Part shown: one piece after another, positions 43,471 through 54,615 of the stretch
Position numbering within the stretch: position 1 is the stretch's first letter
Layout: every line of letters starts with the position of its first letter
NCBI GenBank assembly: GCA_958450325.1
Contig: OY288247.1
Span: 59,771,701 to 59,835,700 of the forward strand
DNA: 64,000 nt
DNA from: Agrostemma githago
Taxonomy: Eukaryota > Streptophyta > Magnoliopsida > Caryophyllales > Caryophyllaceae
Direction of reading: 5' to 3'
Notes under the pieces: model-generated
Seen by the model: the letters and a program-made list of their open reading frames with translations, nothing else
Told to the model about the DNA's origin: nothing
Database searches by the model: none
Translations under genes and position numbers: made by a program

Positions 43471-45749
43471 ACTTACAAAAAATATAGTGGGAGTTTACAA
43501 AGTAATAAAGCAAAATATGAAAATCGAAAGATGAATGACGAATGCCAAAAACCAAGGGCACGTGACTATTTTAGCTATGCACGGACTAAAAGCATCACTC
43601 TTCCAGTTTGTGGTCACAACACAACGCAATAAAGCTGCACAAAAACATCAATATGAATATAGCAGCAAGATTTGGTTATGATTCTTATCCATGCATATCT
43701 GGATCCGACGTTTGGGGTATAAAGTTGTTCATAGGAGATAGAAAACAACATATTAAAGAGTTAAATTATCATGTGCAAAAGCTATAATTTTTTAGCTTCC
43801 TTATAAAAAAACTACTTAATGAATAAAAGGTTAGTGATCAAACTGAAATAGAACAACACGAATAAATTGGCCGAGTAACCTTGCTAAATAGAGAATGAAT
43901 AACATTTAGCTTGATATGTATTATTTGATGTCTTCTCCTTTCCAAAATCGTGAACTCCCGCCTCTGAATAAAATTCATGCACAAAGTTATTTAATAATTC
44001 ATTTCTTATTACATGTATGTACTATAAACATTGCTCCAAATAAAATATCGTGCATGAGTGAAATCGTCAAATCAAACTACAAATTTTAAATTAAAAGAGT
44101 AAGATGAAAGTTAAAACTCAATGATGAAAGAAAATATGTACATCCATATAGATTATTATTTGACTTCGGCAAGTGAGACTCAAAACCTCACCCTCGAAAA
44201 ATATAGAGGGACAAATTTTAGAGAATATTACGGAACTTGTCACCATATCAAACTATCAAAAAGGAAACTGAGGCAACCTAATCAAGATTTCTAATGTACG
44301 TATTTTTCCCCCTACTAACTCAATTATTAGAAGTTGATCCTAATTCTTAAAATTTTGATCTAACCTTATTATGGAACATAATACAGCGAGTAACAAAACA
44401 ATAAAAAGGGAGCCGTGGAAGAAATAGACATCGCTCACCACACTTCATTTTCATGTTGGATCAATCACGGCTACTCTTAAATTGATGCACTACAATAAAT
44501 CAACGGATATGAACCCACATAAATTCTTATATATACCACATCACATGACTATTAAGATTACATTAAAAGTATTCTATGTAACGTAACAATAAGTAAAAAT
44601 AAGAATTGGGAAGAAGGTGAAATGGTAACGAACCTCTAACCATTGGCACAAATGAAATCCAATTATAAGGATTTTTTGCAGGCAAATAAAAATTGTAAGG
44701 ATAAAACTTTCTTCAACTTTTAAAAAAGGACATCCAAATATAAAACCCGGTAAATCCCAAACATGAACGTTTGTTGATATTATGCATTTGTGAGTAAGAC
44801 ACCAAAACAACGAACTATCAGAATATACACTTAAAGGTATTTTTAATGATATTGATTTTTTTCTAGGTTTACTCTTTACCATTGAACTTCAAGCTAAGAA
44901 TACTTTTAAACTAATTAAGGTACGAAGTACTATACATTTGATTTATGTTGGTTAAGATTTTGTTATGAAAAGATGTTTACGAAATACCTCCTATAAGATA
45001 GCACAATATACGATGTTGTGTTATATGTACTTCACACGTCCCTTGTTCCATTAAATAGTTTACGACCCTTGTTCCATTAAATAGTTTACGCCCCTTGTTC
45101 CATATAACATACAAACATTAAATTTGATACAAAGGGAGGATAACATTAAGATTTATTAGAGATAACATGAAAGACCTACGTACTTATCTAACTTTGTTGA
45201 ACAATACAAAGGTCACGATTGTACTGAATACCAAATCGATCTTGCTTGAATAAAATGAGCCATCATATTAATTGATTCCTTCTCCAAATCTCCAATCTTC
45301 AATTCCCAAAACAGTGTTACACACATAAATACCCCACCCATTAATTAGAGAGTTGTAACAATTAAAATCGACAAAGCATCCCAAATCAATGGCATATGTA
45401 ACACTAACTACTGAAATTATAAACCGGGGATTTATCGAAAAGAAAAGTCAGATTCTAATTACATACTCGTATTTGACACAATGAAACAAATTGGCAATAA
45501 TTCAACTGAAATAAAGAAAATTACCTGAAATTTCCACTTCTGAAGCATAATCATCGAATTCATCCGTTCCGAATAGCAGAAATTGAATAGCTCCAAATTG
45601 ACAGGACTTGAAGTGCACCCGAAGTGGAATTCAACTGAAATAGTTCAAAATACTCAACCGAAATAACAGAATTGGAATTCAATGTAATATACCGAAACTA
45701 AAATAATAATTAAGCAAATGATTAAAGAATCAACAATCCCCGTCAATTT
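43471..45749. other. AT-rich intergenic DNA
   Basis: No supported gene or RNA. The short frame at 44574-44882 has no recognisable domain. A tandem repeat lies at 45040-45104. Confidence 0.6.
45040..45104. repeat. 26-bp tandem repeat, 2.5 copies
   Basis: The unit CCCTTGTTCCATTAAATAGT plus TTACGA is repeated at 45040, 45066 and (partly) 45092 with one base changed. Confidence 0.93.
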
Positions 45750-46064
45750 TCATAGTCCATGCCCTACAATCATAGTGTTCCATGTAATGGGTTTCCGAGC
45801 AGCCATTCCGTCAAACACCCTCATGTCCCCACATAACCTGCAATTTTTTGCATAAATATTGATAAGAACATTTACTACTTGAATGTCATAATTAAATAAG
45901 AAGTTTATAGCTAGTCCCTGAAGTTGTTTCAACTCAAAGGAATGGGACCCAAATCCCCTAGTTAGGAATCCGGCTATCGAATGTCGAAATAATTCAAACC
46001 AATTGGCCATCAAAGATCGATTTCTATCATTTATGATCAAATCCATTTCTACCATTTTATCCAT
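45750..46064 (-). pseudogene. PPR-protein fragment
   Basis: The frame ends with VVNVLINIYAKN, then MRVFDGMAARKPITWNTMIVGHG, which fits the P-L-S type pentatricopeptide pattern (VxNALIxMYAKCG...VFDxMxxRxxVSWNTMI). Only about one and a half repeats are present, with no start context, organelle-targeting peptide or further repeats nearby. PPR proteins bind organellar RNA; this piece alone would not function. Confidence 0.6.
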
Positions 46065-46931
46065 ATAATCATAATCATATACTCCAATATTTATCCTTTT
46101 CTATCAAAATCAGTTAGAAAATGTTAGGGTTTTAAAAAAATTGATGTTTAGAAAGAGGGAAGAACATACGGTGGTCAACAGAGTGACGGTGATCAAGAGA
46201 GGCGTAGGGATGACGACAATCCTGCAAACAAAGGGAAAACCAATATCAGATCGAAGGTTAATCAATCAATAATCAACATTTGAATTAAATATAGAGTAAA
46301 CATCAATAAAACTTGAAAAGATGACAAACTTATCATAATTGATGAATCAATCAAATAAATAAAATCGCTCACTCATCAAACAAAAGAGATCGACTTCGAT
46401 TGTTTCCTTGAAACAATCGATTGCTGAGGAATGATGTTAGTAGAATCTTTTAATAATATAGAATCGAGAATTCATCCCAAGGAGGTAGTTTTGTTGGATA
46501 AATGGATGAGATAGGGGAGAGAATAGGAAATGACAGGAGGAGTAGGGGGTTAAAATATGGGGAGACATTTTTTTTATCTTATTTGACGTATATGTGGGAG
46601 TAGGGAGTTAAACGATGACAGTTGTATTTTATATTGTGGGAGTGAGGGGTTAGTGGCAGTTGGCAGTTTTAAAAGGGCAACTTTTGCATTTAAAAGAAGT
46701 TGTACTGTAAGTGATAACTGCAGTTGGCAGTTTTTTTTAATTAATCTTTTGTAATAATTTAATTCCAAAACTGATTTGGCAGCAGTAGCCACATAAGCGC
46801 CATTTAATGTACACGTAGGACTGCTGAGGTGGGTGAATGTGGAGGCTCTAAATGTTTCTGCTTTAAAAGATAAAGATAAAGATTTCTTTGTCGTTTCTTA
46901 TTGTTTCTTTACTTCACGTCCTTCCTCAAGT
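46065..46931. other. Intergenic DNA, no gene seen
   Basis: AT-rich. The T-rich and GT-rich words at 46560-46800 (GGAGTAGGGAGTTAA, GGAGTGAGGGGTTAG, GGCAGTTGGCAGTTTT) look like decayed short repeats. Confidence 0.5.
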
Positions 46932-47504
46932 TGTAACAACCCGGATTTTTAAAAACTAAATAATAATATAAATAGTATAAATAATAGGGTCAAAGATGGC
47001 GGAAACACCCGACCAAATCCGAATCGTCACTATCTCGACATTCAAACTAATACATCATTCAAAAGTGTTCAAACTGTAAATCAAAAGAAACTTAAATAAA
47101 AATCTCTCTCTACAAGACTTCCCCAACAGAGCACATTCATCAGCATCTCGAAAGACCTGAAAAGGGGGGGGGGGGGGGTCCACAGTCAGTGGGGAGCAAC
47201 TAGATATTCTCCCAGTCATGGTTACAACAAGTTGAACATGAATAGCAACAATAATGAAAGATAACATAATCAAACGACATGTGAAGATATCAATACACAT
47301 GACAAACATGTTATTGGACATAATTATCATTTAATACAATCCATAAACAACTCATGACTTAATGGACACGGCATATTTAAATCGATCATACACGTTATTA
47401 TTAAACATAACGATCAAGATAGATAGTACGTATCCATCCATACAAGTCGGAGTAAGTAACAACAGACTTCATACAAAGACGTATAGGATATAGAATGAAC
47501 ACCG

Positions 47505-48028
47505 GCTAGAGTATGTAACTGATACTCTAACTAGTCAGAGCGTGTAACTGACCCTCCGTTTAGTGAAGTATGTAACTGATACTCCACGGTACTATGTATA
47601 GCGTGTAACTGACGACTATATGTCTAAGACCCGGCCAGAGCACTCGACGCAGTAACTGTACGTCGAACGACACACGGGAACCCAGAACGTGTAACTGACG
47701 AATCTGGACCCACCGAACATAGACCAATTAAACCTCTTGCGAGCAGTATTGGTTCATTCCGATAGTATGTAACTGATACTACCGTCATCTATATCACTAA
47801 CCATCATGTACGTTGCACAGTGTAAATGACTGCCAACTGCGTGAGCAACCTCACGACTTCTACGTAGTACAGTGTAACTGACTGCACTATGTAGTAATCA
47901 GACCTAGTATAGTGTCACTGACTATACCAGGGAAAATCAGACCCTAGATAGTGTAACTGACTATACCAAGTGTTAACCATTCGTGATAAACATCACGACT
48001 CAAAGGTAAAACAATGTAACTGATTGTT
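47505..48028 (-). repeat. Array of about 12 hairpins with constant centre and variable arms
   Basis: On the + strand the 9-mer TGTAACTGA (or one change from it) starts at 47514, 47543, 47571, 47604, 47652 (degenerate), 47690, 47768, 47821, 47873, 47913, 47952 and 48015. Its flanks differ from copy to copy but are complementary to each other: GCTAGAGTA/TACTCTAAC, GTGAAGTA/TACTCCAC, TCGACG/CGTCGA, CCAGAACG/CGAATCTGG, GATAGTA/TACTACC, CGTAGTACAG/CTGCACTATG, CCTAGTATAG/CTATACCAGG, AACAA/TTGTT. Arms are 5-10 bp. Copies 47543 and 47952 pair weakly. Minus-strand RNA would have the centre UCAGUUACA. Confidence 0.9.
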
Positions 48029-48169
48029 CCAAAAGAACGAGTATAGAAGTAATCCAACAATGATAACATAGTAAAGTTACAACACAGACGACTATACCTT
48101 CAAATAGTGATAGGGTTAAGGTCTCACAGACTATAACCCTGAACATCTAAAGTGTATCAGTATTCAAGG

Positions 48170-48720
48170 TCAAGGTAAGACTACATTAACCTTGTCTACT
48201 AAAGTGAAGTTATGTATATAACGTCAACCCGAAGGTGGTGTCATAGTATAATCACTATAACGTCAACTTGAAGTTAAGATTACATTAACCTCGACTATAA
48301 CCCTGTGAGGTTACCTTAACCTCAGTGGGATTATAGCTTCTTAACGGTGTTACGTAATCCTCAAGTGAAGGGTATCGTAACTTCCCATTGAAGTTACTTG
48401 ACTTCAAGTAAGGTTACCTTAACCTTGTCATAACCTCGTGAGGTTACACCAACCTCCATGAGATTATAACACGCAATAAGGTTACATTATCCTCATGTGA
48501 AGTTGTACAGTAACTTTCCAATAAAGTTACATAAACCTCAACTAAGGTTACATTAACCTTGATCATAATCTCGTGGAGTCACTTACATTGAGCCCAACGA
48601 GACTATAACCCCGCATTTAAGTTACCTTAACCTCAAGTGAAGTGGCTTAGTAACTTCTCAACGAAGTTACATTAACTTCAAAAAAGGTTATATTAACCTC
48701 AACCCTAACCTCAACCACCG
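48170..48720 (-). repeat. Second inverted-repeat array, AAGG/GAGG arms around TTACNTTAA
   Basis: Repeated units of the form AAGG-TTACATTAA-CCTT, GAGG-TTACCTTAA-CCTC and GAGG-TTACACCAA-CCTC, mixed with palindromes such as AACCTCGTGAGGTT (about 48443-48456) and recurring GAGATTATAAC. At least eight units are seen. The arms are short (4-5 bp) and less varied than in the neighbouring array. Confidence 0.8.
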
Positions 48721-49050
48721 GGTGATGGTAGGTTGAGTCATCATAGAATCTAGGGATTGAAACCCTAAAAGCATCGATGAAACACTCTAATCAAAAACTA
48801 CTAAAAGAACTACAAAAAACTAGCGCGAAAAGAAGCGAAACTTACGAAACAATGCGAAGGATTGCGCTAGGATCGATTAGGATTCGAAAGGGATGAAGAT
48901 CTATGCTTTAATGAAGAGGAAAAGGCACGAAATTATGGAGAGGGAGGAGGTATATGATGTGGCTAGGAGGAGAAGAAGAGAGGAGAAGATGAAAACCTAG
49001 TTTTAGGGTTTGTAAATGAGAAGCAGGGGTGAAATTCTTACCTAGTCACA

Positions 49051-49062
49051 AGTATATATAGG
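49051..49062 (-). promoter_or_regulatory. TATA box of solo LTR
   Basis: Minus-strand CCTATATATACT. If used, transcription would run leftwards through the hairpin arrays. Confidence 0.65.
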
Positions 49063-49336
49063 CAAGGATCATGGGTAAACCCTACTTGGGCCCAAATCTC
49101 AATGCTCCCTCAACAATCCACATGTGGAAAACAAGGATGGGTTAGCCTTGGCCAAAATTCCAAGCTAAACCGACAAAAGGTTACAAGGATGCAATTTCCG
49201 GACAATAATTAAATAGGAAAAAGGGAATATCCGAATAGAAAATTATAGGAATTGAATTAAATAAAAAATTTCGGATATTATAATATATGAAATGGAATAA
49301 ATAATTATGTCCGAAAATTCGGGGTGTTACACAAGT

Positions 49337-49570
49337 ATTCACTTAGTATCCTCTAACTTTCATCACTTCTTCCTTGTAGATTTCATGACTCGACTCTCGT
49401 CATTGCCCAAATATAGCTCAATCGTATTCATTTGTCTCGTTTCCTACAAAACGTAAACAAAATACCCGGCATAATAAAGAAGGATGAAAAGTTATAAAAA
49501 TGACTCCTAGGATACATAAAACGAACCAAAATAAAGGAAAAGTTGGGGTTAAATATATATACGAAATGAG
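49337..49570. other. Spacer between solo LTR and truncated Athila B
   Basis: AT-rich, no gene. Includes ATATATATACG just before the gag fragment opens. Confidence 0.5.
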
Positions 49571-50820
49571 TTCATCAAAGATCTAAACGAAACATGGACT
49601 AGATTTAAGGATCTAGTCCGTTCTATTCCTCACCACGGATTCCAACCATGGTTCTTATGTAATCAATTTTATAACAGTTTCTTTGATGATAATCGTGTTA
49701 TTCTTGATGGTGCACCTAACGGACGTTTCCAAAACAATGTTGATGATGATAAGGGTTGGAAATTGATCGAGGAGATGGCCACGCACCGAGCCGAGTATGG
49801 AAATCTGAGGGGAAGTGTTCGGGTAGCCGCAGCAGAAACCAGTGAGATTATGGCTCAATTTGATCATCTTTATGCCCGTCTCGATAAAATTCAGAATTCG
49901 TCTCATAGAAACGAGTCGAATCAGCAAACTGTTCATGCTATGATCAAACAGGAGGCCATGTGTGAGCGATGTGGTACCGAAGGCCATAGCACGGGGGAAT
50001 GTATGACCGGGATGGAGCAAATTCTAGCTTTTCAACATTACAAGCAAGGTAATCCCTATTCTAATTATTATAATGAGAGGACTAGGGAACATCCAAACTT
50101 CAGTTGGACAAGTCAGAATGTGCTGAACCCAGTTCCTCAGCCGAAGCAACAAGCGTATGTTCCGCCCCATCGCGGACAACAACAAGGCTTCCAAAAGCCT
50201 CTAGCTCTTCCACCGCCGACTCAACCTCTTGCTATTCTTCCTCCCCTGCCTGTGACTCCAGTTCCAGTTCCTAGCGAATATCAGGAATTGAAGAGTATGA
50301 TGCAATCCCTTATGATCCAGATGCAGAAAAGTGACCAATCTAAAGATGCACAGATGAAGATGTTGGAGACGCAGGTGGCGCAGCTTGCCACAAATCAGTC
50401 CACTAGGCAACCGGGCACCCTACCGTCACAGCCAGAAAAACCGTATGATACGGCCAACGCGATTCTGCTTCTAGCGGCCTTACTTATGACGAGCTCAAGA
50501 TGCCTAGTTATGATAATTCTGTTATTGTGGAGGATGTAATTGAGGATGTAAATGATGATGTATCGTTAAAAACTGCTGAAACTGCTGTGAATGACGAATT
50601 GGTCAGTAATAGTCGACCGACTATTTCAGATAGTTGACCGACTATCATTGACAGATTACCAGAAACTGCAGGTGAGGAGAGAAATAGTCGACCGACTATT
50701 GTTAATGGTCGACCGACTATTAATAATAGTTTACCGACTATTCCTGATAGTCGACCGACTATTCAAAAGACAGGATTCGAATCCGAGACGGTCGTAGCTG
50801 AAAAGACGTCTGATGCTGAA
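49571..50820 (+). pseudogene. Athila-type gag (element B), 5'-truncated
   Basis: Similarity starts in mid-domain at FIKDLNETWTRFKDL, followed by VRSIPHHGFQPWF and LIEEMATHRAEYG, so the first half of Gag, the PBS and the 5' LTR are missing. A CCHC zinc knuckle (CERCGTEGHSTGEC) lies at about 49960-50003, then a Gln/Pro-rich linker. A frame change near 50460 leads into the normal frame, which contains six copies of an SRPTI-type peptide encoded by the palindrome array, one of them with a TGA (50635-50637). The frame then continues into the protease. Confidence 0.85.
50609..50762 (+). repeat. ATAGTCGACCGACTAT array inside gag of element B
   Basis: Units start at 50609, 50630, 50684, 50705, 50726 and 50747: steps 21, 54, 21, 21 and 21 bp, all multiples of three. 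In the gag frame they encode repeats of (N/D)SRPTI. Three units are perfect; the others have one or two changes. Confidence 0.95.
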
Positions 50821-51954
50821 GTGGAAACAGGTGTTCTACAAGATAAAGCTTCTGAACAGGTCAAAATTCAAGTTCCTTTTCCTAGCCGGTTGAAGAATAA
50901 GAAGGTCGAGAACCAGTTCAATAAGTTTATGGAGGTCGTCAAAAATCTCCAGGTAACCGTTCCCTTCACGGAATTAATTACCCAGGTACCCTCTTATGCG
51001 AAATTTATGAAAGATATTTTGACTCGTAAAAGGAACTTTAATGAACATGAGACAATTGCTTTTACTGCTGAGTGTAGTGCTCTAATCCAGAGTAAGTCTC
51101 CACCCAAACTAAAGGACCCGGGTAGTTTTTCCATACCATGCACCATAGGTACCCATGTGATTGATAAAGCTTTATGCGATTTGGGTGCAAGTGTCAGTGT
51201 TATGCCCTATTCAGTTTGCGAGAAACTGAATATGGGTCAGCTTAAAGTCACAAGTGTGACTCTTCAAATGGCTGACAGGTCAGTCAAACGTCCCCTAGGA
51301 GTCTTAGAGGATGTCCCCGTTAGGATAAGTAAATTCTTTATACATGTCAATTTCATTGTTTTAGATATGGCTGAGGATACCCAGATACCTATAATTTTAG
51401 GTAGGCCATTTCTACATACTGCAGGGGCTATTATAAATGTCAAGCATGAACGCTTGAGTCTAGAGGTGGGAGACGATAAAGTGACCTTTAACTTGGCTAA
51501 CACATTAGCTAAGCCTATGATCGAGGATACTTGTTATGCACTGGATATTATTGATGAGGTTATTCTTGATGTTTGTACGGGTTCCCTGAGTAGGGACCCG
51601 CTCGAGGCTTTGACATGTTTAGATACTCGTGCAGGTAATAAGACTAACGATGATGCTGTGTGGGATATTTTAGGAGATACACAGAAACTGACGAGCATCG
51701 ACGGAGAAGTGGTAAATAGGTTGGTATATACTTCTTATGCCATAGAGGTAACCAAACCCGACCTGAAATCTCTTCCTTCTCATCTTAAGTATGTATTTCT
51801 AGACGATTCTGAGTCTTATCCCGTCATCGTAAGCAATAAATTAGATGAGAACCAACTTTCTGCTTTGTTGGTCGTTCTTAAAAAGAACAAGAATGCATTA
51901 GGTTACAGTCTAGATGACCTTAAGGGAATTAGTCCTGATATTTGCATGCATTGA
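50821..51954 (+). pseudogene. Athila aspartic protease and RT start (element B)
   Basis: After a basic linker (FPSRLKNKKVENQFNKF) comes the retropepsin-like domain: DPGSFSIPCTIG, the active site ALCDLGASVSVMPYS (about 51171-51215), LQMADRSVKRPLG, and IPIILGRPFLHTAGAI. Next is the inter-domain linker (SYPVIVSNKLDENQLSALL, LKKNKNALGYSLDDLKGISP). A TGA (51952-51954) ends the frame exactly where Athila proteins usually have Arg after Cys-Met-His, so CGA to TGA is likely. The same frame continues beyond. Confidence 0.88.
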
Positions 51955-53490
51955 ATTGAACTTGAAAAGGATCGCCGACCTGTTAGACAGGGTCAACGTA
52001 AGTTGAACCCAAAAATGCAGGAAGTGGTAATGAAAGAAGTGATGAAGTTGTTAGATGCAGGTATAATTTATTCGGTCGGTCACTCTAAATGGGTGAGTCC
52101 TTTCAGGTCGTCCCGAAGAAAGGCGGGACGACCGTGGTAAAAAATGATAAAAATGAATTAATACCTACTACGGGATGGCGGATGTGCATTGGCTATAGAC
52201 AATTAAATGTCGCCACAAAAAAAGATCACTTCCCTCTTCCGTTTATAGATCAAATGGTAGAAAGGTTAGCCTCACATAAGTTTTTCTGTTATTTAGATGG
52301 CTATTCAGGGTTCTTTCAGATCCCAATCCATCCTGATGATCAAGAAAAGACGACCTTTACTTGTCCCCATGGTGTTTTTGCTTATCGCAGGATGCCTTTC
52401 GGATTGTGTAATGCCCCTGCCACCTTTCAAAGGTGTATGATGGGGATATTTTCCGAGTATATTGAGTCTATTATGGAGGTATTTATGGATGATTTCAGTG
52501 TCTACAGTAGTAGTTTCACTGATTGTTTAACTAACCTTGATAAAGTGATGCAGTGATGAATTGAGGTCAATCTAGTGCTGAATTGGGAGAAGTGTCATTT
52601 TATGGTCAACGAGGGAGTTGTCCTTGGTTACTTAGTTTCAGATCGAGGCAATTGCCTCCTCCCGTTAACGTGAAGGGGGTTAGGAGTTTTCTTGGACACG
52701 CCGGATTTTATCGCCGGTTTATCAAAGATTTCTCTAAAATTGCTAAACCGCTTACACAATTGCTTCTTAAGGATGCCCCATTCTTTTTTTCTGATGAATG
52801 TTATCTGCTTTTAACAGGTTGAAGCAGGCTTTGGTCACAACACCTATTATTCAGGCCCCAGATTGGGAGTTACCGTTTGAAGTTATGTCTGACGCTAGTG
52901 ATTATGCGGTCGGAGTGGTGCTGGGTCAAAGGAAGGACAAGGCAGTGAATGCCATCTATTATGCAAGCCGAACTCTAGATGAGGCTCAGGTGAAGTATAC
53001 TACGACGGAGAAGGAGCTTCTAGCTGTGGTCTATGCATTAGAGAAATTTCGATCTTATTTAATAGGGTCGAAAGTCATAATTTCTACAGACCATGCGACT
53101 TTGAAGTACCTTCTCGCGAAGCAGGAAGCCAAACCGAGATTGCTACGATGGATCCTCCTTCTTCAGGAATTCGACTTGGAGATCAAGGACAAGAAGAGCG
53201 CTCAAAATTCTGTGGCGGATCACCTTTCTAGATTTCCATTGCAGGACGGAGGCAATACTTTACCGATAGATGATTCTTTTCCTGATGATATTTTGATGGC
53301 TATTGGTATAATGGATACTCCGTGGTATGCTGACTATGCTAATTTTCTTGTAGGTAAAATAATGCCGCCTGATTTGTCATATCAACAAAAGAAGCGGTTC
53401 CTACATGATGTTCGGCAATATTTCTGGGACGATCCATATCTTTTCAAGGAGTGTGCCGACGGACTTTTTAGGCGATGCATACCGCAGTAG
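51955..53490 (+). pseudogene. Athila reverse transcriptase and RNase H (element B)
   Basis: The RT has KWVSPFQVVPKKGG (reached after a 1-base deletion near 52100), WRMCIGYRQLN, FCYLDGYSGFFQIP, FTCPHGVFAYRRMPFGLCNAP and the catalytic VFMDDFSVY (F-M-D-D, as in many plant Ty3/gypsy RTs). Then come a double TGA (52554-52559), a short deletion near 52650, LGHAGFYRRFIKDFSKIAKPL, a frameshift near 52800, and RNase H with FEVMSDASDYAVG, YTTTEKELLAVV and ISTDHATLKYL. It ends at a TAG (53488-53490) that interrupts an otherwise continuous frame into integrase. It copies element RNA into DNA when intact; here it is dead. Confidence 0.9.
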
Positions 53491-54615
53491 AAAACCAATG
53501 CCATCTTGGAAGCCTGTCATTCCTCGTCTTATGGTGGTCACCACGGTGCCGCTAGGACCATGGCTAAGGTACTTCAGTCAGGTTTTTATTGGTCATCTTT
53601 GTTTTCTGATGCAAAGTCATTTGTTTCAGGATGTGATGCTTGTCAGAGGACGGGAAATATCTCCCAGAGGCATGAGATGCCTCAGGTCGATATTTTAGAG
53701 GTAGAAATTTTCGATGTTTGCGGCATCGACTATCAAGGTCCCTTCCCGACAAGTCGAGGTAATAGGTACATTTTAGTAGCTGTGGACTATGTATCTAAGT
53801 GGGTAGAAGTCGTTGCCTCGGTACATTGTGATGCTAAAACCGTCATCCAACTTTTCAAGAAGGTTATATTTCCACGTTTTGGCGTCCCCCGAGTCGTCAT
53901 TAGTGATGGAGGTATGCACTTTAAAGAAAAACAACTTATTGCCTTATTGTCTAAATATGGTGTTATGCATCACAGAGGTTTGGGGTATCACCCCCAAACT
54001 AGTGGACAGGTCGAAGTTTCCAACCGGGAGCTTAAGGACATTTTGGCAAAGGTTGTCTCGAAGTCAAGAAAAGATTGGAGCCTGAAACTAGATGACACTC
54101 TATGGGCGTATAGGATCGCCTATAAGACACCGATTGGTACATCGCCTTATCGGTTGGTTTATGGGAAGTTCTGTCACTTACCCGTAGAGTTGGAGCATAA
54201 AGCTTGGTGGGCCGTTAAAGAGCTGAATTTTGACCCAAAATTGTGTGGCGAAAATCGACTTTTACAGGTTGATGAGCTCGAGGAGTTCAGGATGAATGCC
54301 TGCAATAGTGCCCGTATCTACAAAGAGAAGACAAAAAGGTGGCACGATAAGCGTATCATTCCGAGGGAGTTTAAAGCGGGCGAAAAGGTATTATTGTTTA
54401 ATTCTCGTCTTCGTCTTTTTCCTGGAAAATTAAAATCCAGATGGTCCGGCCCCTATACGGTAATTTCGGTTTCTAAATTTGGATCGGTCGAGCTTGAAAA
54501 CTCTTCCACGGGAAATCGCTTTAAGGTCAATGGTCACCAAATAAAGCACTACCACGAGAAAGGTGAGACAGGAGGAGAAGTCGAGGTTTTGTACCTCGAT
54601 ACTGTCACCAACTGA
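53491..54615 (+). pseudogene. Athila integrase (element B)
   Basis: Zinc-binding HHCC region (HSSSYGGHHG...CDACQRTGN), then the DDE core: first Asp in GIDYQGPFP, second in VISDGGMHF, Glu in SGQVEVSNRELK. Then WAYRIAYKTPIGTSPYRLVYGK and a C-terminal domain with FNSRLRLFPGKLKSRWSGPY. From 53506 to the stop at 54613-54615 the frame is open, so integrase is the best kept part. Only the upstream TAG separates it from RNase H. Confidence 0.92.

Larger units (their letters stand above)
46932..49331 (-). repeat. Solo LTR, 2.4 kb (Tekay-like)
   Basis: The flanks are CAAGT at 46927-46931 and 49332-49336, a perfect 5-bp duplication. On the minus strand it reads TGTAACACCCCGAATTTTCGG ... GGGTTGTTACA, so its start matches the 3784 LTR and its orientation is minus. 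A TATA box (CCTATATATACT, 49062-49051) lies about 270 bp in. There is no PBS or second LTR, so it is a solo LTR left by recombination. The transcribed part holds two hairpin arrays. A 15-G run (47164-47178, + strand) lies near the 3' end. Confidence 0.9.

Noticed and set aside
44574..44882. 102-codon minus-strand frame
   Set aside because: No recognisable domain, AT-rich, no start or splice context.
50591..50797. IVDRL-type peptide repeat in another frame
   Set aside because: Out-of-frame reading of the palindrome array; the gag frame encodes the SRPTI-type repeat.
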